Positions 26,396 through 37,937 of a DNA stretch of 64,000 nucleotides are shown here, one piece after another (position 1 is the stretch's first letter; every line of letters begins with the position of its first letter). The stretch is taken from the NCBI GenBank assembly GCA_019914995.1, contig CM034137.1, positions 6,227,155-6,291,154 of the forward strand. Direction: 5' to 3'. The stretch comes from Acanthochlamys bracteata. Its lineage: Eukaryota > Streptophyta > Magnoliopsida > Pandanales > Velloziaceae. The position numbers and the translations under genes are program-made. The notes under the pieces are model-generated. The model saw nothing but the letters and a program-made list of their open reading frames with translations. It searched no databases and had not been told where the DNA came from.

Positions 26396-26506
26396 AAGTC
26401 TTGCCTTGTCTTGTCTGCCACTTATTCTTTGTACTTAGTTCCTTTGCAGTGACAATGTGGATTCTTGTAGTTGTGCTATGATAATGTTGATTAATGACTC
26501 CCTATA

Positions 26507-26670
26507 AATTGTGGTTGTTTGAAGTTGCAAACTCTAAATTGTAGGTACTGATAGGTGGCTCTTGATATGTAGTGGTTGATTGACTTAAAGCTGTTATCGT
26601 TGTGGTATTGTTGATTGAAATTATTTTTTGATTGATTTAATAGTGTTTGCAACTTCAAACAACCACAATT
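26507..26670. repeat. Perfect 26-bp inverted repeat around a 112-bp loop
   Basis: 26507-26532 (starting AATTGTGGTTG) is the exact reverse complement of 26645-26670 (ending CAACCACAATT). The match stops sharply at both ends. The loop is T/G-rich with GTTGATTGA repeats. It could be a small foldback element or a transcribed hairpin; nothing decides between them. Confidence 0.85.
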
Positions 26671-27463
26671 GTTTTCGCAGTAATTAAAGAATGAGATTAA
26701 AATTTTTTAGTTCTATAATTCTAATAATAAATTAATACACGTATATATTTGAGTTAGATCTGATCAAAGTATAAAAGTATGATAATGAAATATATATATA
26801 TATAAAATTATTTATTTATTTTGTAGCTCTCTACGTAGTGAAGCAAAAATAAGGACAGAAAAAAAAAAATCATAATGTTTTGATTACCACGTTATGTGCA
26901 TCTATTATTATTTGCATCAAGAAAATAAACTATTGATTATTTTTTATAAATAACTACAGAAGTGAGCATTTATGAGACAAAAATATTATAAAAAAATAGT
27001 GAAAACAAGTATTATAACAACTTAAATAAACAAAAAAAAAATATTTCTATCTTTTTACTTATAATTTGTCATCCATTATTTCTTTAATTCAAACACAATT
27101 TACTAATTTATCCAAACATCATCAAACTTTTCTTCCCTTCCTCCTTTATTTTCTATTCTTTTTTTTCATTCTACTTTCTTTCCTATCCCTTTGCAATATG
27201 TTTAGATCGGGTGTAATGAAGAACAACATAGAGTAAGTTAACTGATTACTCTTTGTTGTTTTTGTTTGGCAACGATTTCATAAAATTAATAGGGAGTAAA
27301 ATTTTTCTCCATTAATTTCTATTGAGGAATAATTTGTTATAATGTGGGGTGTAATCAAAAGTAAGAGAATTTCTTTTTTGTTGCACTTATAAAGTTCCTA
27401 TCTTACCATTGTTGATGTGTTTTATTTACTGAGTCGTTTTCTTTTTCTTCGTCGTGTCACTCG

Positions 27464-29110
27464 ATAGCCGCCGCTTGATCGGACCTGCTCACCTCTGCGC
27501 CAAGCCTCGTTGCCTCACTATGCCTCGCCGGCGAAAGCCATCGATCCAGGTAAGTTCTAGATTTCTTTTCTAAAAGCTATGTTCTTGTATTTTAGCACTA
27601 TTTTTTTATTTCGTTTGATTTCGTTGCTTATGATTTCGTGTTATTTCTTCGATTTCGTTTAATTTCTTCGATTTTGGTTTTTATTTCGTCTTAGTTCTTT
27701 TACGATTTGTTTTTCTATTTTCTATTTAGCGACCAGCATTATTCTCGAACAGATGGTTTTGGAATGACAAGAGGCAGTGGTGCTTTATCACTTGTTATAG
27801 CTTTGAATTTTCATATTTCTAGCTTATGAATGATTTGATTTCACTTTTTCTGAGACTCCAGTTTGGTATTAATGCTTATATTAGTGTTGTTGATATTTAA
27901 CTGGTTTATTGTAGATGTAAAACGACGGTAATGATTCTCTTCATCAAGTTAATTTGTTTATGGATGTCGTCGATGATGATAATGGAAGGTGCTGCATCTC
28001 TCTGTATCTTCTTTAGTATTTGGTCTATTTAGCTGCGAATAGCTGATGCAGTTGTTAGTAGCCAATGCCAATTCCAGTTGATGTCTCGGGTTTATGAGAA
28101 AAATGATATTCCTTACTGAATATTGGAATTATATTAAAATGCACATGTATGTTAGGGAGTAGAATGGTTAGCTTCTACTTTGGTAGCTATTATGATTTGA
28201 TTAGTTTAAGACATGGTGTGAGGTGATGGTATATGTTGACGGTATTGTGGTCTTAGTTGGTGTTTTAGTCCTTCAAAAAATTGGTGGTTTCAATTTCATA
28301 GCCACATTCATTTGCGTTGGTGAGCCCTCTTTGTTTTTTTTTACAATTGAGCATATGTATCTACTGACATGATAGTACTTGCAATTATCTCTCTCTCACT
28401 ATTACCAAAAGAGGGTGATGGTCTAGAATAACATAGAAGTAAATAAGAGGTTTGTTTCTTTATCCACAAGAACGACATAAAAGTCTTCTAATAAAAATGA
28501 TGTCAGCTGCGAGGTTTTTTTCTTTATCTTTATTTACTTTGTTCTTCTCTTTTTACTAAGGCATATATTTTTCTGTTTAGTAATAGTTTGCAAGTCTAAC
28601 TACTATTTTAGTATTTTGTATATGCTTTTTTTTTTTTGCATATGCATTTTGTTTTTACTGCCTACACAAGATCAGAAGTCTTTACTCTTTCATGTGTTAA
28701 CACTTTCAGAGGGATTGATTGATTGCAATTCTGATTTGCAGTTAACAAGCAGTTGAATGATAAGAAAAGAGTAGCTGCAGCTCTTGAGAATCCCAATCTT
28801 CACCAACTTGTAGATGAGTGCCTCCTCTCCAAGGAACTGTAACGCATGTCAGTCTTTTACTTGTATATATGAAGTTATGGTTCAAGTCAAGATGCATAGT
28901 TATTGTTGTATTAAACTGTCCCATCTGCTCTGTTAGTTTGGTGACGTGTTTACCTATTGTTGCTATGTATTATTGAGTCGTGAATCAACCTTTAGCTGTC
29001 TGTAGGGTCTTGTTCTTGATAAAGCTATACATAGTTTATTAGAAGCTCGTGAGGATAAGGCAAGACAAGACATTAACCCATGCTATGTACTAATTAATTC
29101 ATGACTGCCT
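27464..29110 (+). pseudogene. Exon-bearing gene remnant or captured gene fragment (unrecognised)
   Basis: A locally GC-rich exon-like block (27464-27550) contains ATG and codes for MPRRRKPSIQ before a good donor at 27551 (GTAAGT). A later block, 28742-28830, after acceptor TTCTGATTTGCAG, reads NKQLNDKKRVAAALENPNL then HQLVDECLLSKEL and stop. A third block after 28999 (CTGTAG) reads GLVLDKAIHSLLEAREDKAR. Composition and helix-like peptide content look coding against AT-rich surroundings. However, an in-frame ATG-TAA at 27914 and frames that do not join make an intact protein unlikely. I do not recognise the family. Similar GTTTGGYAAC motifs lie near 27270 and, inverted, near 29800, so it may be inside a transposon. 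Confidence 0.4.
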
Positions 29111-29819
29111 CAATGAAACAACTTTGGGTGGCTTATTATTTATGGTGTATGGATCAGTGGTGGATGTTTCAATAGGTTAATGTGTTGTGGTGGTGGATGA
29201 AAATCTTCCATGAATTGTTGTGGAAAACATACTCTTCCATATACATTATATTGGTGTGACGAGTATAAGAACATCTTCTACACATGACATGCTCTTGTAA
29301 GAAATTCCTGTTGTGATTTGGGTCTCTCATTTTTGTGACTGAAAATTATAATCAATTTCACTCTTATTTTGTGTACCCTACTTGTAAGTTGTTGAAGTTG
29401 CATAGCAACGAATTTCCAATAGCACTCGGTATTCCTGCACTTCAATTGAGTTTCTCTTGTTTTGGTTTAATTTTATTTATAATTTCAGCAAGTATGAAGT
29501 AGAAATACACATCTACTACTACACACACTAGATCAGAACTCCTTACTACATACGCTACAAAGCTAGTCACACAATAAAATACGGATGCTCGCTATATTTG
29601 GTTAAGACAATCAGAGAACCATTTGTTGAAGAAGAAGCACCCTTCTTGCTCCTCCTCGGTGAAGTGCTTCTTTTTGGAGACGCTTTTGTGTTAGCACAAA
29701 AAAGAATACACAAAACCACAAAAGAATTGCTTTGCTTAATCAAAAAATACAAAAGAATATTTCAGATTTTTTATAAAAATTATTTTTATTTACTCTTTGT
29801 TACCAAACGAGAATAATTA

Positions 29820-30599
29820 TTTACTCTTTTACTTTTATTTATATATCTAAGCAAGATGAGATTAAATTATTCTCTTACTATCGTTTTCATCTTAATAATC
29901 TCATTTTATGTAATTTTAATCTTATTTATTCTTATTTATTACAGCTATATCTGAACAGTAAAGTCTTTACTTTATGTAAGAATATATGCTACGTAGTAAC
30001 GGACGATGGAGAAAAACATGCTCAGCATCTAGTGATATATTATTCTACTAAGGTCCGATACTTTTTTGACTTTTAGTTGCAACGATAAAAAGCTAAACAT
30101 TATCCTTTATTAAATTTATTGATTGTCGTGGGCATAGAATAGTTTCTTTTTTTTGATCTCTCGTCACAAAGCAAACTATTATTTCTTCAAAACCATATTT
30201 ATTATTATTATTATTATTATTCACTACAACAGTTGATGTATCATTCTATTATTTTGAATTGTTTTAAATTTGAAATTTTGTTAATTATTATGATATCCAC
30301 TTCAATCATATTAAAAATTATAATTATTATAATGATGATTTTTACTACTGCTCATATTTCATACTGCAAACATTTCTGATATTTGTCTCTATACGTTGCA
30401 CTAGAAATATGCTGCAAGAATCTTGTCTGTTGTTTTCGTGCTCCACCAAGCTTACCCCTTTCTTAAAAGTTATCACTTTTTTCAGCTAACAAAATCTTCT
30501 AATTCGCGAGTATAGAAACTAACCAAAGTTATACTGGTTTTATGGTAGATAAATACTAATGTGTTAAATTCTCATCATCAACAAAAGATTCTACGAGAA
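29820..30599. other. Intergenic, promoter side of the PP2-like gene
   Basis: AT-rich, no coding sequence recognised; an ATT trinucleotide run lies at 30198-30221. Confidence 0.5.
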
Positions 30600-30609
30600 C
30601 TATATATAT
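30600..30609 (+). promoter_or_regulatory. TATA-like box of the PP2-like lectin gene
   Basis: CTATATATAT lies about 70 bp upstream of the ATG at 30675, a normal distance for a plant TATA element plus short leader. Confidence 0.45.
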
Positions 30610-30674
30610 CGATTGCAATCACTTTACTTATCAATATACAAATCTAGCTAGATAGGAAGAGAAGCAAAGATAAC

Positions 30675-32575
30675 ATGGGAGCGGAACAATCAAAAGAAGA
30701 TGATGTTTCCGGGCAGTCGCAGGTTGCTCCAATGAGTACTACTCATGATGTAAATGGAAGTAAGGATATGCCCAAGAAAGAAAATGGAAATATTGTTAAG
30801 CCAAATCAAAATGGGTCTCAAAATTCAACTCCAACCCAAGTCACAAACGATACAAAGAAAAAGTACGCAGAAGTGAAGGAGAAAGTCACTAAGAAGCTAG
30901 TGGAAGAGCCCAAGAGGTATGTGCATATGCTTGAGGTGATCATGAAGGACGCTGACAAGAGTGCTACTGCAGATCAAATCTACACAGGCATCTTCTTAAA
31001 CTACAAGAGGAAGGTATAATCAAGTTGGTGTTTTATATTTGATCTGAATTTGCATATTCTTGGATGTGTATGATGCTTATATTATGTTCACAGTTTGCGC
31101 TAGTTTGCACATATATACCATGCATCACAAAGATAATTCAGTTGAGTTGCTAAACACTTGATAAACCCTATTGAGTTCAAATTTGTTGCTATAGATTCCC
31201 AATACCTGTTAGAATACTTGAAGTTACAAGCGTACGCATATAACGTCCATCTTTAAAGACTAGTGCTCTTAAGACCAATCATGTTTGATCATACACAGGA
31301 ATCATAACGTGTATGAAGACATCGCTTTTTCCATTCAAGACTTAATTTTTTCAATATAAATATTTACAAGACGCTTGTTTCCTTTTTGCCATTGATTTTC
31401 GCAATAATCTTTAATTTGTCACCCTCTACAAATCCAACTATCTCTTCCACCCATTCATATTTTTACTGTTCATCTTGAATTACCTATTTGAAGGCTGTGT
31501 TTTATCTCGTCCTAACTGTACACAAAAAGAAGCGGGATTATAGGGTCTGTATGGCAACACTTGCTCGAAAAACTAGTTATTAATTTTTTATTCTACTATT
31601 TTAATAAATTTTTTACAATATATTACAGAATTTATTAAAATTTTAAAAATACTAAAAATTCTATGTAATAAAATTTTTTTATTATTTATTTTTATTATTT
31701 TTTTGAAATCAAATAATAGAACTTATTTTTTAAAATAGAATAAAAATATTTTTAATTTTAGAAAAATTTATTTTATAAATACTTCCATACGTTTCGTGTA
31801 GTAGTTCCGCTGATCAAGTATTAATTGAATCTTGAAATAGTCATTATTCACTTGTTCATGTGGTACAGAAGTTTTGGGTTGACAAAGAAACAGGCCATAA
31901 TTGCTTCATCTTGCTGGCTCGCGACCTAGCAATCACTTGGGGAGATGACGCTAGATATTGGTACTGGAGTCCAACATGGTGATGCGCTTTATCCCCTCAA
32001 CATACTTGCTCTTTTATTTTATCATACTTTATAACTAAAATACTTGTGAATAGCGCACAGTTAACTTGAATTTGTTTAACTTGAATTATGGAACTTTGGA
32101 TAGTAAGAGAGTTTATTAGCAATTATTTATAAAGAGAAAATTATATATGCCATGCTATATATACTTCTAAACCCCTCTTTTTTCTTTAACATTCATGCTT
32201 TTCAGTGACGCAGAGGTAGAAGTGGCGAACTTGCGAGACGTTTGTTGGCTTGAAATCCATGGAAAACTAGACACAACACTATTAACACCAGGAATCGTTT
32301 ACGAGATTTCATTTATTGTAATGATAAAAGATCCATCATATGGATGGGATGCACCCGTGAACCTTAGGCTGAAGCTTGAAAACGGCCCTGTACATGAGCA
32401 CAAGGAACACCTCAAAGAAAAACCTAAAGGGCAGTGGATTGAACTCAAAGTCGGCGAGTTTACGACTACATTAGAACAAAAGGGTGTAGTCGAGATCTCC
32501 TTGTTTGAGTATCAGAGTGGAAAATGGAAAAGTGGACTCATCCTTAAAGGCATAAAGATTTCACCCAAGAAGTAA
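30675..32575 (+). CDS. Phloem protein 2-like (Nictaba-domain) lectin, three exons
   Basis: Exons 30675-31013, 31869-31978 and 32206-32575 join in phase and give about 272 residues; Arabidopsis PP2-A1 has about 246. The first ~75 residues are hydrophilic and rich in N, K, Q and S. Then comes a helical stretch (KKYAEVKEKVTKKLVEEPKR) and the lectin domain: CFILLARDLAITWG and YWYWSPTW in exon 2, then DVCWLEIHGKLDT, YEISFIVMI, LKEKPKGQWIELKVGEF and KSGLILKGIKISPKK in exon 3. This is the order seen in PP2-A/Nictaba proteins, which bind GlcNAc or mannose glycans and are linked to phloem and stress responses. The start MGAEQSKE fits an N-myristoylation signal (Gly2, Ser6, Lys7), suggesting membrane attachment. 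Introns are GT-AG. No breaks seen. Confidence 0.88.
31545..31800. repeat. AT-rich MITE-like element in PP2-like intron 1
   Basis: Starts near GGGTCTGTATGGCAACA and ends near ACTTCCATACGTTTC, which are imperfect inverted termini. The core (AATAATAGAACTTATTTTTT, AAATAGAATAAAAATATTTT) is shared with elements near 25085, 35350, 38640, 46750, 47158 and 52795. Confidence 0.5.
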
Positions 32576-33585
32576 TGTTGTTATATGTCAGCTTTCCATA
32601 AATATGTTCTCAAGTATTAAGTAGCGCATGGAAAAAATGTAACGTAACTACCATAAAATGGCGTTATCTAGAATAATTAATTGTCATTGTCAGATTAATC
32701 TTCATTGTTGGACAGATTTTTGCAGCGTGTTTAATTTTTCTAATTGAATCTTGTGAACTATAAAGTTCTCTTATCGAGATTTATGACTAAAATAAGATAA
32801 ATTTCATACGACATCACACTCATACGCCGCACACCATAAAATTGTTTCTTACAGTTTTAGTACTTAGATCTCTACAAGAAGTCTAATCTGCTTGCCAAAA
32901 ACCTTAGAAAGCACATTGTTAGAAAACCATATTCTTAGGAAACGTTAACCACGTAGGATAGGTTGGTCAAGGGTTCCAATCAGCACATTATTGGTGTACT
33001 TAAGAAGAAAGTTGTTCGTAGGAATAAAAGAAAGCAAAAGAAAGTAACAGAACCAAAACGGAAATGGAAGAGAAACAGAGCATTCCCCTTTTCTTGGAGT
33101 ATGTTTATTGCATTTCTCTCAATTGTGAGGATGAAGATAGGTTCACAATCATTCAACATGAATCTTAGTAGTTACTACTTCATGTAGCGCACAATCCCAA
33201 TGTTGTGGAGTTGAACCTCGCAGCTATTAGGCATTGAACATGATCCACCATTAATTGAACTCTAAGAATATTCTTCAATAAGCATAAAGCTACTAATAAT
33301 GCAGCAGCAACGAATATCTGATAATTAGGAAATTAAACAGAAGGTATTAAAACTTTTTCTCTAAGATTAGAATTCCATTCCCAATGTACAACTACATGGA
33401 TATCCTCGCCAAGTTCATCTAACTACCTAATTACATTCCAATCACTTTCTAATCATCAAAATTGCCTAAACCGCTCCTCATGATGACATGTATCAGTATT
33501 GCCTTCAAACACTATGTACAGCAGACATTTTTTTTCCATTCTAGCAAATAGCTAGATAGTTAAAAGAGTGATGATGATGAATTTA
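32576..33585. other. Intergenic between the lectin gene and second DVL gene
   Basis: 3' flanks of two converging genes. The open frame at 32963-33187 is Lys/Arg-rich (KKKVVRRNKRKQKK) but matches nothing recognised and lacks supporting context. Confidence 0.45.
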
Positions 33586-33723
33586 TCATTCATGCCAGCA
33601 GAGAAGCATGACGACACAGCGGCGGATGATGTAGAGCCTTGCCCTCTGCTCTCTAAGAGCACCTCCTAGTCCTCTTACTGCTGCCCTCCGCTTTGGCGAT
33701 GAGGAGAATGTCACACTTGCCAT
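33586..33723 (-). CDS. DVL/ROTUNDIFOLIA-FOUR-like small polypeptide (45 aa)
   Basis: One minus-strand exon, ATG at 33721-33723 and stop TGA at 33586-33588, encodes 45 residues. The C-terminal half, [12 protein letters not shown] then VVMLLCWHE, matches the DVL/RTFL signature and the paralogue at 22976-23131 almost residue for residue. The N-terminal half ([18 protein letters not shown]) is different and basic. Family role as for the paralogue: plant-specific, membrane-associated growth-modifying peptide. A TATA-like CTATAAAACC lies about 105 bp upstream. The shared domain with diverged N-termini suggests an old local duplication rather than a recent copy. Confidence 0.88.
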   Translation of the reverse strand: MASVTFSSSPKRRAAVRGLGGALREQRARLYIIRRCVVMLLCWHE

Positions 33724-33826
33724 TGCTGAGACTTGGACTGAGAAATAACAGTAGTAGTTGTTGTTGTTGCTGCTGCAACGGTCGTTGCGAGTCTTGGTTT
33801 GGAATGAGAAGTGAGGAATGAATCTG

Positions 33827-33836
33827 GTTTTATAGA
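33827..33836 (-). promoter_or_regulatory. TATA-like box of the second DVL gene
   Basis: CTATAAAACC on the coding strand, about 105 bp upstream of the ATG at 33723; similar spacing to that of the first DVL gene. Confidence 0.45.
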
Positions 33837-33839
33837 AGG

Positions 33840-35345
33840 AATCGTGAAGAACAAGGTGGTCCAGGAAGGGACATGGGTTGTCGGCACTAAGTCCGCGTTA
33901 AGGCATGCTTGTCAACAGACAACCCACATGCAACATTTCATCCACTTGATAAGTTGATTCATGACCTCCTCACCTGCCTCCCATTGCGGAGATAAACAAA
34001 TTAATTAGCTAGACGATAATGTATATATCCCCCAAAAAAAAAAAAAATAAGGAAAGAAAGAACAGATTAAACAAGTATCTAGCTCTCACCTGTATATAAG
34101 TTGTTGCTATACAACCTGATCCACAACCACGCGTCCGCACAAGTTGTTGTTGTTGATGCATGGTGCCGTTGCGCGTGGAGCTTTCACTTCGGTTTGCTGC
34201 CTGCTGCCCGCTCGATAATAATTGAACGACTGAAAATGATGGATGAGTTCCAGAGCTTGGAAGACAAGGATGAAGGTCGATGTTTTGTATCTTTTTCGTC
34301 CATCATATATTGGCTTTTTTTGTACATGTCCATTGTTGTTTTGCATCAAATCTTGTAATCCTCTACCTGCTATAGTTAGGTATATATGCCACGCCTTCAA
34401 CGCTTTGATATTGATATATTTGGACCATAACCAACTAATGTCGTGTGCAATGCGATATTATGTCTCCACTCTGAGATTTAATGTGAAATTATTGATACGA
34501 TAGGGAAATGTACATCCTCATCATATTCAATTTGTTTTTGGTCATGATCTACCAATACCCAGACACTAGACATGCAGCTACAATTTAATCTTCCAATTAT
34601 ACTGACCAGTTATACACTGACGTGCCAAGTCTATAACAGCTCTATGACGAATGGCAATTATCAAATTGACCTGCAGAAATTTAAAGAGAAACACAGAGAT
34701 ATAAACATTAATGCTTTAGATTTGCTAAGAGAATCCCAAGTATATGCCTCCCTGTTAAAGATGATGCATTATCAACTAAAGAATTAGTTAGAAGTATATT
34801 GTTATTATCTTACTGATCAACGACTAACGAAAGCTAATTAAAATCATTTGGTCCTGATTTGTTTGCTATCCAACTGTCATAAAACAACCATCGGACGGTT
34901 TCTTATTATTTGTGTACTTCTTTATGCGATGCGCCACTGTTCAAGGAGCCCTAAAAATTTAGTCAAATCTTTGATCAATCGACAAACAGGCAAGTTGTTC
35001 ATGTGTTCTCCCTTTCACAAGTTAAAGAAAATTTATAGAAAACTTGGGATCTCTTGCTCAAAAGGGAATCTTGGAAAAGATGTCAACTCTTGTGTGGAAC
35101 AAAGGGCTGCATCATTTTTGTGCTTCACTAAATATGCTTCTTCCCGAGAATGATATGCCTGTGCGACCAATATCTCTTTCTTTTTTCTTAGCAAACATCT
35201 AATGAAGTAAGGTTCTCTTATACTGTTATACACTACCGGTTACGTATTTGTGGCAAAAAACAAAAAAAGTCGGGATCATAAAAGCGCCAAAAGGACATAT
35301 CAATGCGTTGAACAACTTAAGTCCGAGGGCTCTTCGGGATTTTAT
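33840..35345. other. Intergenic, no gene recognised
   Basis: Upstream region of the second DVL gene and AT-rich DNA. Open frames at 34101-34358, 34572-34787 and 34848-35153 have no recognisable domains or splice context. Confidence 0.4.
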
Positions 35346-35349
35346 TATA

Positions 35350-35590
35350 AAGAACGTTTGATAGTACTTTTAAAATATTTTTTTTTAAAAATAAAAATTA
35401 TTTTTTTCTTTTTTGAAAATGAATTTTATTTTTTTTATTTTAAAAAATAATAAAATATTTTATTCGTAAAATTTTTTTATATTTTTTAAAATTTTAAAGA
35501 AATTCTTTAAATACTTATAAAAAATATATTAAAAATATAATTTAAAAATACAAAAATTATTTTTTAAAAAAGTAATACCAAACGTATTTT
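35350..35590. mobile_element. AT-rich MITE-like element with inverted termini
   Basis: Left end AACGTTTGATAGTACTTTT and right end AAGTAATACCAAACGT are inverted complements with few mismatches. The interior is almost pure A/T and has the family core (AAAATAATAAAATATTTTATT). No target duplication could be fixed. Confidence 0.55.
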
Positions 35591-35701
35591 TAATTCACTA
35601 TAAGGTGTTTTATTAACCCTAGAAGATTTACGTGGTATGGAGGCAACGATTTGAAGGGAGTGATCACAAGTTAGGCTTTTGGAATGTAATAAGTTTTGTA
35701 T

Positions 35702-36257
35702 TGTTATGAACGGTAACTTAGGAGAAATTCTAAAACGGAGCCGCTTCTAGCAAATATAGCAAAAATAACAAAAATATTGCGATAAAAATATAATAATTGA
35801 GAAATACAATAAAATACGATTATTACGTAGAAAAATTCTCATCAATTTGAGAGAAAAATTCATGGACGGTATGAAAAAAACTCTACTCTCAATAATAAAG
35901 TTACAATCTTTACTTCTTTCGGAAAAACAACCAATGTTTTTTTACCGGAAGCAAAATATACTCAATTATAATAGAACACACACCACACTATATTTTACAC
36001 GCGCACCGGTACTGTCTGCAGCACTACTGCATTAGTAGATCTCCGCAACCCTTATAAGTTGTGCTGCACTGTTGTTGCTCCTTTTAGATTGCTCTCTTTT
36101 TTTGCGGCTGCCACTCACACCTTACGGCTACCGCCTCAAAGAACAACACACTAATTCTAACCCTAATTAATCCTAATCTAATAAATAGATAGAACTAATT
36201 AAAAAACAAATGAGCCCAATAATACAAAGCCCAATAAAAAGTGTTTTTATTCTAACA
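35702..36257 (-). repeat. 3' LTR of the gag-only element
   Basis: Starts TGTTATGAACGG and ends TTCTAACA on the + strand (so TG...CA on both strands). It aligns with 37938-38525 across TTGCGATAAAAAT, TAGTAGATCTCC, CTGCACTGTTGTTG, CGGCTACCG and AATAAATAGATA. Confidence 0.75.
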
Positions 36258-37169
36258 AACTCATACTAAAAATACTTTACAACGTCTTTTCTTTTCATTC
36301 TTTAAGCACAGCTAAATAAGACATTCTACCAACCACAACTATAATTCGACTATACGCTTTCACTACCTCACAATTCTTTCACTGTCCTGCAGCCTCAGAC
36401 ATGTCCCATCATAGCAAAACCACAAGCTCCCACTATTGATGCGCCCACCCGAGACACACCATTCTTCCTACTTTACTGGATAGATTGAAGAATAAACTGA
36501 TAAAAAAAAAGGATTAGAATCGACTTACACTCCTACACGAAGCTCTGGAGAAACCATTCGTCGACTCTTCTTATTTTGTCTCGGTCCATTATATTTGAAA
36601 ATCTTGATCATAGGTCTCGCTATCTCACATTCTAGCTAACACTCGAGATAGACAACAAATTTCTAATCTCAACACCGGCATGCCTCGAGATTTCTCTCTG
36701 AAATTTGTCTTGTCAAGTTCTCCATACTTGTCCTTTTGGTTCGAGAATCTTAAAATGTCTGCCATATGTGACCTTCAAAAATCACCCCTGCTGACAATTA
36801 TTTTTCGGGACAGTGAATCCAAAATAGTACTTCAATATACGAACAGTATTTCTACCAACGATCCAACATTCATACAGGATGACTGACCGAAGCCTACAGC
36901 CTGCTGAACACATCTACTATCTCCTGACTTCCCACTTTTTATTCATATACGCCACCTCCTATTTCTGCTTGGCTGACTTCGCATCTGGCTCAGCAACCAC
37001 CATTGTTGCGGATATGCTAAGCCTCCCACCAACCACTACTGATGTTATAAGCAGTTACATCGAACTGATTCGAACCACCACTGCTTCGAACTCCAGCTCC
37101 TTATAAGCTGCTATCTAGAGCTTGCTTCCGACTAGACCTGCTCCCCGTCAGCCCAAATATCGGCGTGCC

Positions 37170-37906
37170 TCAGAGGAAATCAACTTTAGAAGCACAGGTT
37201 GCCACATCCACCTCCTTTGATGAACTGGCATCCCTTGTCTTATTCTCCGAGCACTCAAATTTATAGTGTCCAAGCTTACTAGAGAGAAAACACGTTTCTT
37301 TAATCTTCCTCGCAATGTCAGCAAATCATCTGATTACTACGTGCTTGACTTGTGGTCCTCTTTATTTATACGTCTGTTTTCCTCTTCAAGGACCGCAGTT
37401 GCCACCTCATCAAACACAAGATCTATACTAATATTATTAGTCAAATTAATGACGAGCTGATTAAACGAATCAGGAAGACTTTGAAGTAGAATCTCTACTC
37501 GCTCCACTGACTCTATCGTCCGTCCCAACGACGTAGCTGAGAAAATAGAGTATTCAGATTATTGATATGCTCGGTGACTGATTGCGACTCCACCATCCAG
37601 AGTGTACAATCTTCTCTTCAAAAAAATCTTGTTGTGTAGTGACTTGGCTTTGTACAACTTACGCAATGTGTCCCAAATTTCCTTTGCAGTTTTCTTCTCA
37701 GAAACACTTGACAATACTGCATCAGCAAGTGCTAAGTGGATGCTCCCAATCGCATTACGCTCCATCTTCCTCCACCTCTCATCAATGATGCCGTCTAGCC
37801 GTCCCTCAATAGCCACATCAGTATCATCCTTAGCGAGAACTGTCATCATCTTTATCTTCCACAATAGAAAATTCTTCCCGCTAAATTTCTCAATGTCATA
37901 TCTCAT
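37170..37906 (-). pseudogene. copia-type gag polyprotein (frameshifted)
   Basis: Begins MRYDIEKFSGKNFLLWKIKM (ATG at 37904-37906), the usual start of copia gag. It continues with AKEIWDTLRKLY and, in another frame, ERVEILLQSLPDSFNQLV. Downstream, at about 37250-37300, is a CCHC-knuckle-like CFLSSKLGHYKFEC in which the second Cys of CX2CX4HX4C is Ser. Stop TGA at 37170-37172. At least one frameshift separates the halves (near 37540), so no intact protein is made. Gag packages element RNA. Confidence 0.75.
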
Positions 37907-37937
37907 AGCTATTTAGAATCTCAGCTTTGATACTTTT

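Noticed and set aside
34848..35153. 101-codon + frame upstream of a MITE
   Set aside because: Composition and residues look random; no family, no splice signals consistent with a gene.
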